Part shown: one piece after another, positions 7,395 through 15,686 of the stretch
Layout of the letters: each line of letters opens with the position of its first letter
Numbering within the stretch: the stretch's first letter is position 1
DNA from: Gallaecimonas pentaromativorans
Lineage (GTDB): Bacteria; Pseudomonadota; Gammaproteobacteria; Enterobacterales; Gallaecimonadaceae
NCBI RefSeq assembly: GCF_003751625.1
Contig: NZ_RJUL01000009.1
Location: 114,079-178,078 of the forward strand
Reading direction: 5' to 3'
DNA length: 64,000 nt
The notes under the pieces: model-generated
The model's database searches: none
The model's input: the letters and a program-made list of their open reading frames with translations, nothing else
What the model was told of the DNA's origin: nothing
Made by a program: the position numbers and the translations under genes

Positions 7395-10300
7395 TTATTT
7401 GCAGAGATCGCCGCTGATGGCAGAAGCCTTGCCAGCGCCTTTGCCGATAAAGCCAAACTCCACGCTCTGGCCCGGCTCGATGCTGTGGTTCCAGCTCAAG
7501 TCGCTGCCGGTGTAGGGACCGTCGCCTTTGACGTCGGCACTCCAGCTGTGGCTGATGGTGCTGCCGTCAAGGAAGGACCAAGCCACTTGCCAGCCGAAGA
7601 TCGGCGCCGCTGACGTGTTGGTAATGCGCACCTTGCCCTGGAAGCCGCCCGGCCAGCTGTTATCCAGTTGGTATTCGCACTGGGCGCTCGGCAGGGGCTG
7701 GGTGTCGTCGCCATCGTCTTGGTCGTCCGCGGCTTGGCAGATATCACCGGTTACGGCGGTAGCATGGCCATCGCCTTGGGCGGTAAAGCCCACTTCCACG
7801 GTTTGGTTAGGCGCGATGGTGCTGTTCCAGCTCAGGTTTTTGGCGTTGTAGGGGCCTTCGCCTGTGAGCGCGGCGCCCCAGGCACCACCCACATGGCTGC
7901 CGTCGGTGTAACCCCAGTTCACGTCCCAGCCCTTGATGGGCTTATCGGAGGTGTTGGTGATACGGATAGCGCCCTGGAAGCCGCCGGTCCAGCGGTTAAC
8001 AACTTTGTGCTCGCAAAGGGCCGGGCCGCTGTGCTCTTGGGCGCCCCAGTCAAGCTCAACCACCACCGGATCGTGGTCGGAAGAACTGAACGGCCCTTCG
8101 GATTTCACCAGGCTACCGGTGTACTGGGTTTCGTAGGTAAAGAGGTTGCTCTCGGCGGAGTTGATGTTCCAATCGGCAACCGCCACCACTTTTTGGGCCA
8201 AGTCCTTGGTAGCCAGGGCCTGGTCGAGGCGGCCAATGGCGCCGTCGTACTGGTAGGAATAGGCCTTGGGCTCGGTGAGGTTCACCAGGCCATAGCCTTG
8301 GGTAATGACACGGGCCGGGCCTTCCAGCAGGGGCGCTTCGGTGGTGTCGCCCAGGTAGGTGTCGTGGGCGGTTTTCAGCTCACGGTCAAGGGCCGGGATC
8401 TCGGTCAGCACCAGTAACGGATCTTCACTGCCGTAGGCGTTGAAGTCACCCAACAGCAGAGTCGGGGTCTTGGTGGCGAGGATATGGTCAGCCAGGCGCG
8501 ACACTTCGGTATTGCGAAGCTCGTTGCAGCTGCCCTGCCCGTCTACCACTTTACCTTCTTCATCCTCGGCGCAGCTTGAGCCTTTGGAGCGCAGGTGGTT
8601 GATGGCGACGCGGAAGGCCTTGCCCACCGCCTTGCCTTTGGCATTTACCCGCTTGAAGGTTTGCAGCAGGCTGGGGCGGCCACCGTGGTGGATGTCTTCA
8701 ACCCCGTCGGTGACGGTGATCTGGTTGGGCATCTCCAGGATATCCAGAGCCCCTTGCGCCGCTACCTTGGCCGGGCGGTACAAAATGGCCGAGGTGATAG
8801 CGTCAGAGCCGATGCTGCCGCCCGCGTCGGGGCTGACAAAAGCGTATTGCTTGTCGCTTGGCAGCTCGGCGTTAAGGGCATCAACCAGGTTACGGATGGC
8901 CGAGTTTTCGCCAAAGCCGTTGTTTTCCACCTCGATAAGGCCCAGCACATCGGCGTCGATGGCGGTCAGGGCGCTCACGATCTTGGTGCGCTGCAGGGCA
9001 AAGGCATCGGCGGTTTCGGCGCCGCGGTTCACCCCCAGCGGGTTGGCATCGCCGCCCACCGCTTCGTTGAAGAAGTTGAGCACGTTAAAGCTCGCCACCC
9101 GCAGCGAACCGGTTTCGGCCACCACAGGGGCCGCAGTACGGTCTTGCAGGTGCACAAAGTCGGCGGCGCTGAGGCTGGCATCAGTGCCGGCTACCAGGCG
9201 GTAGTTGCTGTAGGAATAGGCCACAACCCCGGTCAGGTTCTCAACCCGGTCACCCACGCGGATATAGCCCTGCTCGGCGTCCAGCCCTGGGAAGTAAGGC
9301 ACCACGCCATCGGCCGGCTTGCTGTCGGTGTCGATATAAAGGGTGCGCTCGGCGTTGCTCTTGGCCAGGGCCACAGCGTCGTCGCTCAGCGCCGGATAGA
9401 GCTGAGTCGGGGTATAGAGCGGGCCGCCGTAGGCCAGCACCATGTTGTTGCGAGAAGAATCGTAGTCGTAGCTGAAGGGGCGGGTGACCTGCATGTCGCT
9501 GCTTGCCGTCAGACGCACCTTCATGCCTTCTACCCGCTCCAGGGAGCCGGGGATGTCTTTAGGGTCAATCACCAAATCAACGGGCTCAACCTGGGCCAAA
9601 TCCAGCGGGCTCTGGGCCATGTGGTCCATAACGATTTCGGTAAAGCCGTAGTACTCCTGCACCAGGCCTTCCACGCAAACGGCCTGGCCCGGCTGAATGC
9701 TACTGTCAGGCGCCGAGCCGGTGTAAACGAAGATACCGTCAGAGGTGGCCGGGTCGCCGTCACCGGCGCCGTCTTGCAGGAAGAAACCTTTAAGCAGGCC
9801 GCGCATCACCTGGGTTACCCGGCCTTGGGTGACCACTTTGTCGGTGCTGTAGTAGCTGCCGTCAGGCACCAGCGGCGAGCTAAAGCCACTGCCCTGGATG
9901 CTGGGAATGGTTTGGTAATCGCTGGGGCAAACCCAGGCATCGGGAGGCGTGCCGTCGTCGTCGCCGTCGCCGGTGCAATCGCTCAGGCCGCTGCAACCGA
10001 GGCCCGCAAAGCTGTCTTTGGCAAAGGCTTGCCACTGGTCAAAGTCAAAGGTGGTGCTGGGGCTGCTGCCGGGAATGCGGCGCAGGGTCATGTCCTTGGT
10101 GGACTTGCCGTCCTGGGTGTATTCAGAACCCGGGTCGACACCGATGATGCCGATAAGGTCCAGCACCTGGCCGTCACGCTCCAGGGCCACGGCGTCGTCG
10201 CCGTTGAAGTTGACCGAGCCGGAGCGGATGTCAGCCTGGATGCTGTCATCGGCGCTGGTATGGGCCAGCACCAGGCTGGCACCGGCGGCCAGGGTGCCGG

Positions 10301-10511
10301 ACAGCGCGATGTGAGTAGTGGTGGTGCTGGCGCCGTTGAAGTAAACCGCCACGTCGGTGCCGTCGAGGTTCTCGACGCTGTCACCGGTGTTGGTGATCTC
10401 CAGGGCTTTGTTATAGCTGCTGCCTTCCACGTATTCGGTGATCAGCAGATCAGCCATGGCGCCATGGCTGCAAAGCGCCATGGCCACCACGAGTGAAGAT
10501 TTCTTAAGCAT
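7395..10511 (-). CDS. ExeM/NucH-type extracellular nuclease with two C-terminal CBM2-like modules
   Basis: This is a 1038-residue secreted DNase-type protein. In order: signal peptide (to about 20), a lamin-tail-like domain beginning LLITEYVEGSSYNKALEI, an OB-fold region (VTQGRVTQVMRGLLKGFFLQD), and an endonuclease/exonuclease/phosphatase domain. The latter has LRVASFNVLNFF, GLIEVENNG, RVAINHLRSKG and the DHDPV end. Two tandem modules of about 95 residues follow, each bounded by Cys (CEHKV...GDIC and CEYQL...GDLC) with the GGFQG, ITNTS, GW and WN features of family 2 carbohydrate-binding modules. The start at 10511 follows AGGACAACAA and begins the signal peptide. Likely roles are extracellular DNA degradation for nutrients or biofilm dispersal. 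Confidence 0.88.
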   Translation of the reverse strand: MLKKSSLVVAMALCSHGAMADLLITEYVEGSSYNKALEITNTGDSVENLDGTDVAVYFNGASTTTTHIALSGTLAAGASLVLAHTSADDSIQADIRSGSVNFNGDDAVALERDGQVLDLIGIIGVDPGSEYTQDGKSTKDMTLRRIPGSSPSTTFDFDQWQAFAKDSFAGLGCSGLSDCTGDGDDDGTPPDAWVCPSDYQTIPSIQGSGFSSPLVPDGSYYSTDKVVTQGRVTQVMRGLLKGFFLQDGAGDGDPATSDGIFVYTGSAPDSSIQPGQAVCVEGLVQEYYGFTEIVMDHMAQSPLDLAQVEPVDLVIDPKDIPGSLERVEGMKVRLTASSDMQVTRPFSYDYDSSRNNMVLAYGGPLYTPTQLYPALSDDAVALAKSNAERTLYIDTDSKPADGVVPYFPGLDAEQGYIRVGDRVENLTGVVAYSYSNYRLVAGTDASLSAADFVHLQDRTAAPVVAETGSLRVASFNVLNFFNEAVGGDANPLGVNRGAETADAFALQRTKIVSALTAIDADVLGLIEVENNGFGENSAIRNLVDALNAELPSDKQYAFVSPDAGGSIGSDAITSAILYRPAKVAAQGALDILEMPNQITVTDGVEDIHHGGRPSLLQTFKRVNAKGKAVGKAFRVAINHLRSKGSSCAEDEEGKVVDGQGSCNELRNTEVSRLADHILATKTPTLLLGDFNAYGSEDPLLVLTEIPALDRELKTAHDTYLGDTTEAPLLEGPARVITQGYGLVNLTEPKAYSYQYDGAIGRLDQALATKDLAQKVVAVADWNINSAESNLFTYETQYTGSLVKSEGPFSSSDHDPVVVELDWGAQEHSGPALCEHKVVNRWTGGFQGAIRITNTSDKPIKGWDVNWGYTDGSHVGGAWGAALTGEGPYNAKNLSWNSTIAPNQTVEVGFTAQGDGHATAVTGDICQAADDQDDGDDTQPLPSAQCEYQLDNSWPGGFQGKVRITNTSAAPIFGWQVAWSFLDGSTISHSWSADVKGDGPYTGSDLSWNHSIEPGQSVEFGFIGKGAGKASAISGDLCK

Positions 10512-10764
10512 GTTTGTTGTCCTGTTTATTGTGTTGTTCCGTGCGCAGCCATTATCACAATGAAACCTTTTATTAACAGAGCACCCCCTCAATAAGGTGC
10601 TGATAGCAAGCTTGTTTTGCTAAAAAGATCGCTTTTTGAAAAGGCTGACACGGCTTTTTAACAGTTAACTATGACAACAGCGCGACAGCCCTGTGGTTTG
10701 TGACCGGCCCCCGGCCTGTGCTAGGCTCAGCGGCTTACTTCGCACCAAACCAATAGGGGTCATC

Positions 10765-11247
10765 ATGACCATCAGCAAAGACAAGGTAGTGACCATCCAC
10801 TACACCCTTAAAGACGACGCCGGCACCGTTCTGGATACCTCCTCCGGCGGCGAGCCGCTGGTATACCTGCATGGTCACGGCAACCTGATCCCCGGCCTTG
10901 AAAGCCAGCTCGACGGCCAAGCCCCTGGCGCCAAACTGGAAGTGACCGTTGCCCCTGAAGACGGTTACGGCCCTTACCACCAGGAGCTGGTGCAGGAAGT
11001 GCCTCGCAGCGCCTTCCAAGGTGTTGACGATATCGAAGCCGGCATGCGCTTTACCGCCCAGACCGACGCCGGCCCGCGTACCGTGGTGGTGCGTGACGTC
11101 ACCGACGAAACCGTCACCGTCGATGGCAACCATCCCCTGGCCGGTCAGTTCCTGCACTTTGCGGTAGAAATCGTCGAGCTGCGTGACGCTGAAGAAGAAG
11201 AACTGGCCCACGGCCACGTTCACGGCGCCGGTGGCCACCACCACTGA
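10765..11247 (+). CDS. SlyD-like FKBP-type peptidyl-prolyl cis-trans isomerase (copy 2)
   Basis: At 160 residues it has the same length and design as the protein at 547-1029. It has FKBP half (VTIHYTLKDDAGTVLD, GHGNLIPGLESQL), insert-in-flap domain, return strand (NHPLAGQFLHFAVEIVEL) and a His tail (HGHVHGAGGHHH). Sequence between the motifs has clearly diverged, so this is not a recent duplication. The ATG at 10765 follows AGGGGTCATC; an upstream in-frame start lacks a ribosome site. It is followed by a hairpin terminator, so it is probably monocistronic. Confidence 0.92.
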   Translation: MTISKDKVVTIHYTLKDDAGTVLDTSSGGEPLVYLHGHGNLIPGLESQLDGQAPGAKLEVTVAPEDGYGPYHQELVQEVPRSAFQGVDDIEAGMRFTAQTDAGPRTVVVRDVTDETVTVDGNHPLAGQFLHFAVEIVELRDAEEEELAHGHVHGAGGHHH

Positions 11248-11251
11248 GCCG

Positions 11252-11277
11252 AAAAAGCCCGCGCCAGCGGGCTTTTT
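11252..11277 (+). terminator. Intrinsic terminator after FKBP copy 2
   Basis: AAAAAGCCCGC-GCCA-GCGGGCTTTTT lies 4 nt after the stop codon; a 7-bp GC-rich stem followed by T5. Confidence 0.9.
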
Positions 11278-11375
11278 AATGCCTCCTCTCAGGGCCGCGC
11301 CAAAGCGCCACCAGTAGCGCTGAACCGCAGATGAAAGTCGGTGACGCCGCACAGGTGTTGGGCTACTATCAGCCC

Positions 11376-12239
11376 ATGCTGAGACGAACTATCTTCCTGA
11401 TCCTACTTGTCATTTTCCCTGCTGCCAGCCAGGCGGCACCGGCACTTTGGCAAGTTGATACCCCCAGCGGCCGGTTCTGGCTACTGGGCTCTATTCATGT
11501 CGGCAAGGCCGATAACAGCCAGCAGCTTGAAAAAATGCTCGCTACCCTGCCCAAGGTCACCACCCTGGTGCAGGAGCTCTCTCCTGATGAGCTCAGCCCC
11601 AAAGCCATACAAAGCGCCTTGGTCCATTACGGCATCCTCACCGAGGGTAAGCTCAGTGACCATCTCTCGGCCGAGGCGTACCGTCAGGTTAGCGATATGG
11701 CAGACGATTACGGCCTGCCCATGGCCCAGCTTGACCGCACCCGGCCCTGGTTTGCCTTGATGACCCTGATGCAGGCCGCCCTTGCCCACAGCCATTACGA
11801 TCCGTCTTTGGGTATCGATAACCAGGTGGCCGCCCTCGCCCGCCAGCGCCATTGGCCCATCAAGGGGCTGGAAACCGCCGAGCGCCAATTCAAGGCCCTG
11901 GCCGCCAGCGACGCTTATGCCAATGACATGGTCAGTGACAGCGCCAAAGAGATGGACAGCCTCGATACCACCTTAAGCCCCATGCTGAGCGCCTGGGAAC
12001 ACGGCAAGCTTAAAGAGCTCAACGAACTGTGCCCCCTGAGCCAGGGCGACAACGCCGCCAACCGTTTTATGCATGACAGCACCTTGAAGGCCCGCAATAT
12101 CGAGTGGGTACCCAAGCTGCTGAGCATTGCCCAGCAGCGCAACAGCCTGGTGGTGGTGGGCCTTGGCCACATCATCTGCCAAGACAATCTGCTGGGGCTC
12201 CTTAAAGCCCAAGGCGCCAGCGTGCAAAGGCTGCAATGA
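11376..12239 (+). CDS. TraB/GumN-family protein, secreted
   Basis: This 287-residue protein has a signal peptide (LRRTIFLILLVIFPAASQA) and the TraB/GumN fold signature: an N-terminal FWLLGSIHVGKAD strand-loop and a C-terminal VVVGLGHIICQDNLLGLLKAQG segment. The two segments together form the putative metalloprotease-like active site of the erythromycin esterase/TIKI superfamily. The bacterial role is unknown. The ATG at 11376 opens the signal peptide; its ribosome site is weak. The TGA overlaps the next gene's ATG (ATGA), so the two are coupled. Confidence 0.85.
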   Translation: MLRRTIFLILLVIFPAASQAAPALWQVDTPSGRFWLLGSIHVGKADNSQQLEKMLATLPKVTTLVQELSPDELSPKAIQSALVHYGILTEGKLSDHLSAEAYRQVSDMADDYGLPMAQLDRTRPWFALMTLMQAALAHSHYDPSLGIDNQVAALARQRHWPIKGLETAERQFKALAASDAYANDMVSDSAKEMDSLDTTLSPMLSAWEHGKLKELNELCPLSQGDNAANRFMHDSTLKARNIEWVPKLLSIAQQRNSLVVVGLGHIICQDNLLGLLKAQGASVQRLQ

Positions 12240-13039
12240 GCGAAAGGCTGCGTTTACTGACCGAATACCGCACCCTCTGGGCCACGGCGCCAACCGCCTG
12301 GAAGGACGAGTACCCGGTGCTGTATCACCTGATGCAGCAAGAGGCCCGCCACCCCCTGATCCACCAGGGCCAGGTACGAACCGCCCCCTTTTTGGACGAG
12401 CTGCCCTGGCTGACCCGCCTAAACCGCCACCTGGCCGGGGAATTGCCGCGCCTTAATAACCTCACCGATGCGGTGCGCCCGCTGCTGCAACCGGTGCCCG
12501 GCGTGCTGGTGGAATGGGGGTATCTGCTACCAGAGGTGCTATTGGGCTTTGAGGCAATTTGCGTTGGCCCTACCGCCCCCCAAGGCGAGGGGCGCCAATG
12601 GTTTGAAGCGGACCTTAACAGCGGCGAGGCCTTTGAGCCCATCCGCGGCCAGCGCCAATTGCTGGCCCTTGGCCTTGGCCTGGAAGAGGCCCAGCAGTTG
12701 CTGCTAAAAGGTACAGAGCGGCGCCTGCCGGCCATGGTGCTGGCCATCAAGGACTACCACCTCATCAACACCTCAAGCTACCAGCCGCTGCAAACAGACG
12801 AAATGCCGGACATTCCCATTGGCAGTTTAAGAATGCTGTCGATGACTCAGGAAGAAGCGGCCAAGGACTGGCCGTCACGGCTGCTGCGCTGGTTGTTTCG
12901 CCCGGCGCTGCGCCAGGCGATATTTGAAGACTTGGCAAGTTTTGCCCGCCTAGAAGGTTACCAGGCCGACATCCAGCCGCTGCCGGCGGTCCAGGGCCGC
13001 CAGATGCATGCCCTGGTGATGGTAAGAAAAGAGGCTTAG
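12236..13039 (+). CDS. Hypothetical protein coupled to the TraB/GumN gene
   Basis: I do not recognise this 267-residue protein. It has no signal peptide or membrane helix, is rich in Leu, Gln and Pro, and looks globular and cytosolic. Notable stretches are a Trp-containing start (LLTEYRTLWATAPTAWKDEYP), a mid-protein PGVLVEWGYLLPEVLLGFEAI, and a basic C-terminal half (LLRWLFRPALRQAIFEDLASFA). It starts inside the TraB/GumN stop codon (ATGA) and ends 4 nt into the convergent pldB gene. Its role is probably tied to the TraB/GumN protein, which is inference from coupling only. Confidence 0.7.
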   Translation: MSERLRLLTEYRTLWATAPTAWKDEYPVLYHLMQQEARHPLIHQGQVRTAPFLDELPWLTRLNRHLAGELPRLNNLTDAVRPLLQPVPGVLVEWGYLLPEVLLGFEAICVGPTAPQGEGRQWFEADLNSGEAFEPIRGQRQLLALGLGLEEAQQLLLKGTERRLPAMVLAIKDYHLINTSSYQPLQTDEMPDIPIGSLRMLSMTQEEAAKDWPSRLLRWLFRPALRQAIFEDLASFARLEGYQADIQPLPAVQGRQMHALVMVRKEA

Positions 13040-13989
13040 TCGTTAAAAAAAGACCAGAGGGTTGCCAGGGTCAGTAGCCGGTAATCGTCGCTTTCCAGCA
13101 GCAGTTCGTGCCAGCCGCCGGCCACAATATCCAACCGGCCATCGGGCAAGGCGTCCACAAAGGCTCGCTGCCCAGCCAGGCTCACCACCTTATCGTCCCC
13201 CGCCGCAATCACCAGCACCGGCACCTTGATGTTCACCGCATTGGCGATGGCCTTTTCCATGGCCAAAAAGGCGGCGTTGAGCCACTGAGCCGAGGGGCCG
13301 CCAAGACGCGCACCGGGCAGCTCGTCGAGCCAATCGAGGTTACGTTCAAAGCGCAGGGTTGAATGGCTCAGCTCGTTGTTTTCAAAGGGACGGCGCTGAT
13401 AAGGCCCGGCGGTGGGCACATAGCGGGGCTGGCCGCGCTTTTCATCTTGCAGGCTTTGCCAGCGGGCCATGCCTCTGGCCACCCACAGCGGAAAAGGCGC
13501 GGTGTTGATGGCAAACATCGGTGAGGTCATCACCACTTTTTCAAAAGGATGGGGGTAGCGCTCAAGGTAGAGAGCACTGATGCAGCCGCCCATGGAATGG
13601 GCCAGCAGCCAATGCCGCGCATAACCCAAAGGCACCACCACTTTTTGCACGAAATGGTCGAGATCGGCGCCGTAGTGGTCGAAATCTTCCACGAAGCCCA
13701 GCTCGCTATCGCCGGTGAGGCGCCCGGACAGCCCCTGGCCCCGGTGGTCGAGGGCCGCTACAGCAATGCCCTTTTGGCCCAGCTCGAAGATAAGTTCTTG
13801 GTATTTGATGACACTCTCGGTGCGCCCGGAGCTCAGCACCAGCAGGGTGCTGGCGCCCTCGGGCAGGAACAATCGGTAGTGGAGGCTGACACCGTCAAGC
13901 CCCTCCAGCTGGCCTTGCTGGCCGGCATCAAAGTAGCCCCGAATGGCATCGGGATACAGGCGTTCAAACTGCGCTTCGGTCAGCCACAT
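13036..13989 (-). CDS. pldB: Lysophospholipase L2 (PldB), alpha/beta hydrolase
   Basis: This 317-residue serine hydrolase is predicted to remove the acyl chain from lysophospholipids. Features are the oxyanion strand VLSSGRTESVIKYQELIFEL, the DHRGQGLSGR motif typical of monoglyceride-lipase-like enzymes, the nucleophile elbow AHSMGG, an acid in VIAAGDDKVV, and the catalytic His in AGGWHELLLE. No signal peptide is present, so it probably works at the inner face of the membrane. Start ATG at 13989. A hairpin between it and the tRNA genes ends the upstream tRNA transcript. Confidence 0.85.
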   Translation of the reverse strand: MWLTEAQFERLYPDAIRGYFDAGQQGQLEGLDGVSLHYRLFLPEGASTLLVLSSGRTESVIKYQELIFELGQKGIAVAALDHRGQGLSGRLTGDSELGFVEDFDHYGADLDHFVQKVVVPLGYARHWLLAHSMGGCISALYLERYPHPFEKVVMTSPMFAINTAPFPLWVARGMARWQSLQDEKRGQPRYVPTAGPYQRRPFENNELSHSTLRFERNLDWLDELPGARLGGPSAQWLNAAFLAMEKAIANAVNIKVPVLVIAAGDDKVVSLAGQRAFVDALPDGRLDIVAGGWHELLLESDDYRLLTLATLWSFFND

Positions 13990-14003
13990 GCGTCTGGTCC
14001 CTG

Positions 14004-14031
14004 AAAAAACAAAGGCAGCCCTCAGGCTGCC
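14004..14031 (-). terminator. Terminator of the tRNA-Pro pair
   Basis: On the minus strand GGCAGCC-TGAG-GGCTGCC is followed by TTTGTTTTTT, starting 8 nt after the 3' CCA of the second tRNA. Confidence 0.85.
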
Positions 14032-14038
14032 TTATTAT

Positions 14039-14115
14039 TGGTCGGAAAGACAGGATTTGAACCTGCGACCCCTACGTCCCGAACGTAGTGCTCTACCAAG
14101 CTGAGCTACTTTCCG
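14039..14115 (-). tRNA. tRNA-Pro (anticodon CGG)
   Basis: This 77-nt gene has a complete cloverleaf: acceptor CGGAAAG/CTTTCCG, D arm with AGCTCAGCTTGGTAGAGC, anticodon stem CTACG/CGTAG around TTCGGGA (anticodon CGG), T arm CAGGTTCAAATCCTG, discriminator A and encoded CCA. It resembles Escherichia coli proK in the anticodon arm. It is identical to the copy 116 nt upstream. Confidence 0.97.
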
Positions 14116-14154
14116 TTGCCTGCCCGAGGGGCACTGCAAATTCATTGAATGCTT

Positions 14155-14231
14155 TGGTCGGAAAGACAGGATTTGAACCTGCGACCCCTACGTCCCGAAC
14201 GTAGTGCTCTACCAAGCTGAGCTACTTTCCG
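14155..14231 (-). tRNA. tRNA-Pro (anticodon CGG), first of two identical copies
   Basis: Same 77-nt sequence as 14039-14115, including encoded CCA. The two genes are 39 nt apart and share one terminator, so they are probably one transcript. Confidence 0.97.
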
Positions 14232-14330
14232 ATACAACGGCGTGCATTATAGCGATCTGCCAAGGGCATTCAAGCAAAAGCCATGGGCCCGGCTATAGCC
14301 TGCTGCATTTTCACCCAAGTGGTTAACAGC

Positions 14331-14360
14331 CAAAAGAAAAGGCCCCGCACAAGGCGGGGC
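14331..14360 (-). terminator. Intrinsic terminator, minus strand, with no known upstream gene
   Basis: GCCCCGC-CTTGT-GCGGGGC followed on the minus strand by CTTTTCTTTT. No protein gene on that strand ends here, so it implies a transcript from the region to its right. Confidence 0.7.
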
Positions 14361-14660
14361 AAAGTCATGATGTCAGTATGGTTTGTGCCATTAACAACAT
14401 TTGTTAACAACACCGCCGGTACTGGCAACCGGCGCTACCACCCATGGGTGAAGTAGTCGTTCCGCCAGGGCCTTGGCAGGCCTTGGTGGTGTCATCGTCA
14501 TGATGACGGCATCCGGTCTACCCCTCGTCCGTCCTACCCTGCTCTGGCTGTACTGAAATCATGGCCTTGAGCGCCGGGCAGGCATGGGGAGCTTGATACT
14601 CCCACTGATGATTTTTCGATCTGCTTCAGCCCTGTTATGGTAGTACTGCAAGGGTTGGGC
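14335..14660 (-). ncRNA. Candidate structured small RNA
   Basis: The minus strand from roughly 14660 to the terminator at 14331 contains at least five separate hairpins and no coding frame with a ribosome site. It does not match RNase P, 6S, tmRNA, CsrB or Spot 42 by their conserved motifs. The 5' end is a guess. It could instead be a long tRNA leader that terminates early. Confidence 0.3.
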
Positions 14661-14759
14661 TAATGCTGCACGTCTGCTGCACGCTGCTGAATATAAACAA
14701 AACGAAAACCCTTCATCAAGCAAAATGAAACAATATAGAAACATTTGTGAGGGACCGCC

Positions 14760-15686
14760 ATGGCCAGGCGCATACTTTGCTTGTTGGATCAGGAAGACGA
14801 CGCCACCCTGCCCTGGGCGTTGCCGATGCTCAAAAGCCTCAGCCAGACTTGCCTGGTCCAGGTTTTGTGCAAAGCGCAGCACGCCGCGCTCTTTCATCAG
14901 CTCCCCTGGCTGGCCCCGCCGCTGGTGGCCTACCATCCCGGCAGTTGGCCAAGGTTGCTTTGGCAACTGCGCCGTCAGGTTTGGGACAGCATCTGGGATC
15001 TGAGCCTGCCGCCGATGACCCCCTGGCGCCAAACCCTGCCGTTTTTATTGCCAAGCGCCCACCGCCTGCTGCTGGCTGGCAGTTCCCCCTTTAAGGCCCA
15101 GCGCCTGCCCTTTAACCATCAGCAACATGTCAGCGAACGCTTTACCCAGGCCCTGGCCACCTTGCAGTTAAGCTCTCACCACCAGTGGCTGCCGCCGCTG
15201 GCGCCCAAGGAGCAGGATTTGCTGGCACGTATTGGTGAGCGGGAAATTGTGGCCATCAACCTGCTAGACGACGACGGCCAGGTCTTCATGCCGTTGGTCG
15301 AGCAGTTTCGGGCGCTATTGAATGGCCTGCCGCGCATGGCGTTGGTGCTGCTGCACCCAAGGCCCGAGGCTTTGAGTGACCTGCAATCGCCACGGCTTTT
15401 TTATCTCGATGGCGGCGCAGACCTTGGTGGTTGGCAAGTCCTGGCCAGGGCCAAGAGCCTCTTGGGAATAGACTCGGCCTGGGTACACAGAGCGGCGGTG
15501 CTGGGGGTTGGCCAACTGGCCATCTTCCCAGAAGACGGCCAGTATTTGTCGCGCTGGCACCCTAACGATCTACACGCCCTTATCTGGCGCCACCCCAAGG
15601 GTGCACCGCTGCCGGTCGCCGAGCTGTTAACTCAGCTTCGCAAGCTGCAAAAGACCTTAAAAGAGCCCAATCTCAGCCTGGTGTAG
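14760..15686 (+). CDS. Glycosyltransferase family 9-like (heptosyltransferase-like) protein
   Basis: At 308 residues this is somewhat short for heptosyltransferases (about 320-350). The C-terminal half carries the nucleotide-sugar region in degenerate form: LLGIDSAWVHRAAVLGVGQLAIFP resembles the GDSGPMHIAAALG..VALFG motif of GT9 enzymes. The N-terminus starts with the ILCLLDQEDDATLPWALPMLKSL strand-helix of a GT-B fold. It has no signal peptide and would act at the inner membrane on lipopolysaccharide or a related glycan. Start ATG 14760 follows GAGGGACCGCC. Its end overlaps the convergent DUF418 gene by 14 nt. Confidence 0.6.
   Translation: MARRILCLLDQEDDATLPWALPMLKSLSQTCLVQVLCKAQHAALFHQLPWLAPPLVAYHPGSWPRLLWQLRRQVWDSIWDLSLPPMTPWRQTLPFLLPSAHRLLLAGSSPFKAQRLPFNHQQHVSERFTQALATLQLSSHHQWLPPLAPKEQDLLARIGEREIVAINLLDDDGQVFMPLVEQFRALLNGLPRMALVLLHPRPEALSDLQSPRLFYLDGGADLGGWQVLARAKSLLGIDSAWVHRAAVLGVGQLAIFPEDGQYLSRWHPNDLHALIWRHPKGAPLPVAELLTQLRKLQKTLKEPNLSLV

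Larger units (their letters stand above)
14232..14759. other. Intergenic region rich in hairpins
   Basis: There is no supported protein gene in these 528 bases. The stretch holds a run of inverted repeats: TTAACAA/TTGTTAA near 14390, CGCCGGT/ACCGGCG near 14415, CACCCATGGGTG near 14437, GTCATC/GATGAC near 14492, and GGGAG/CTCCC near 14586. Its right end must contain the promoter of the GT9-like gene and its left end the promoter of the tRNAs. Confidence 0.6.

Noticed and set aside
14340-14660. Known RNA families (RNase P, 6S, tmRNA, CsrB, Spot 42)
   Set aside because: The conserved motifs of each (for example repeated AGGA loops for CsrB, GAGGAAAGTCC for RNase P) are absent.
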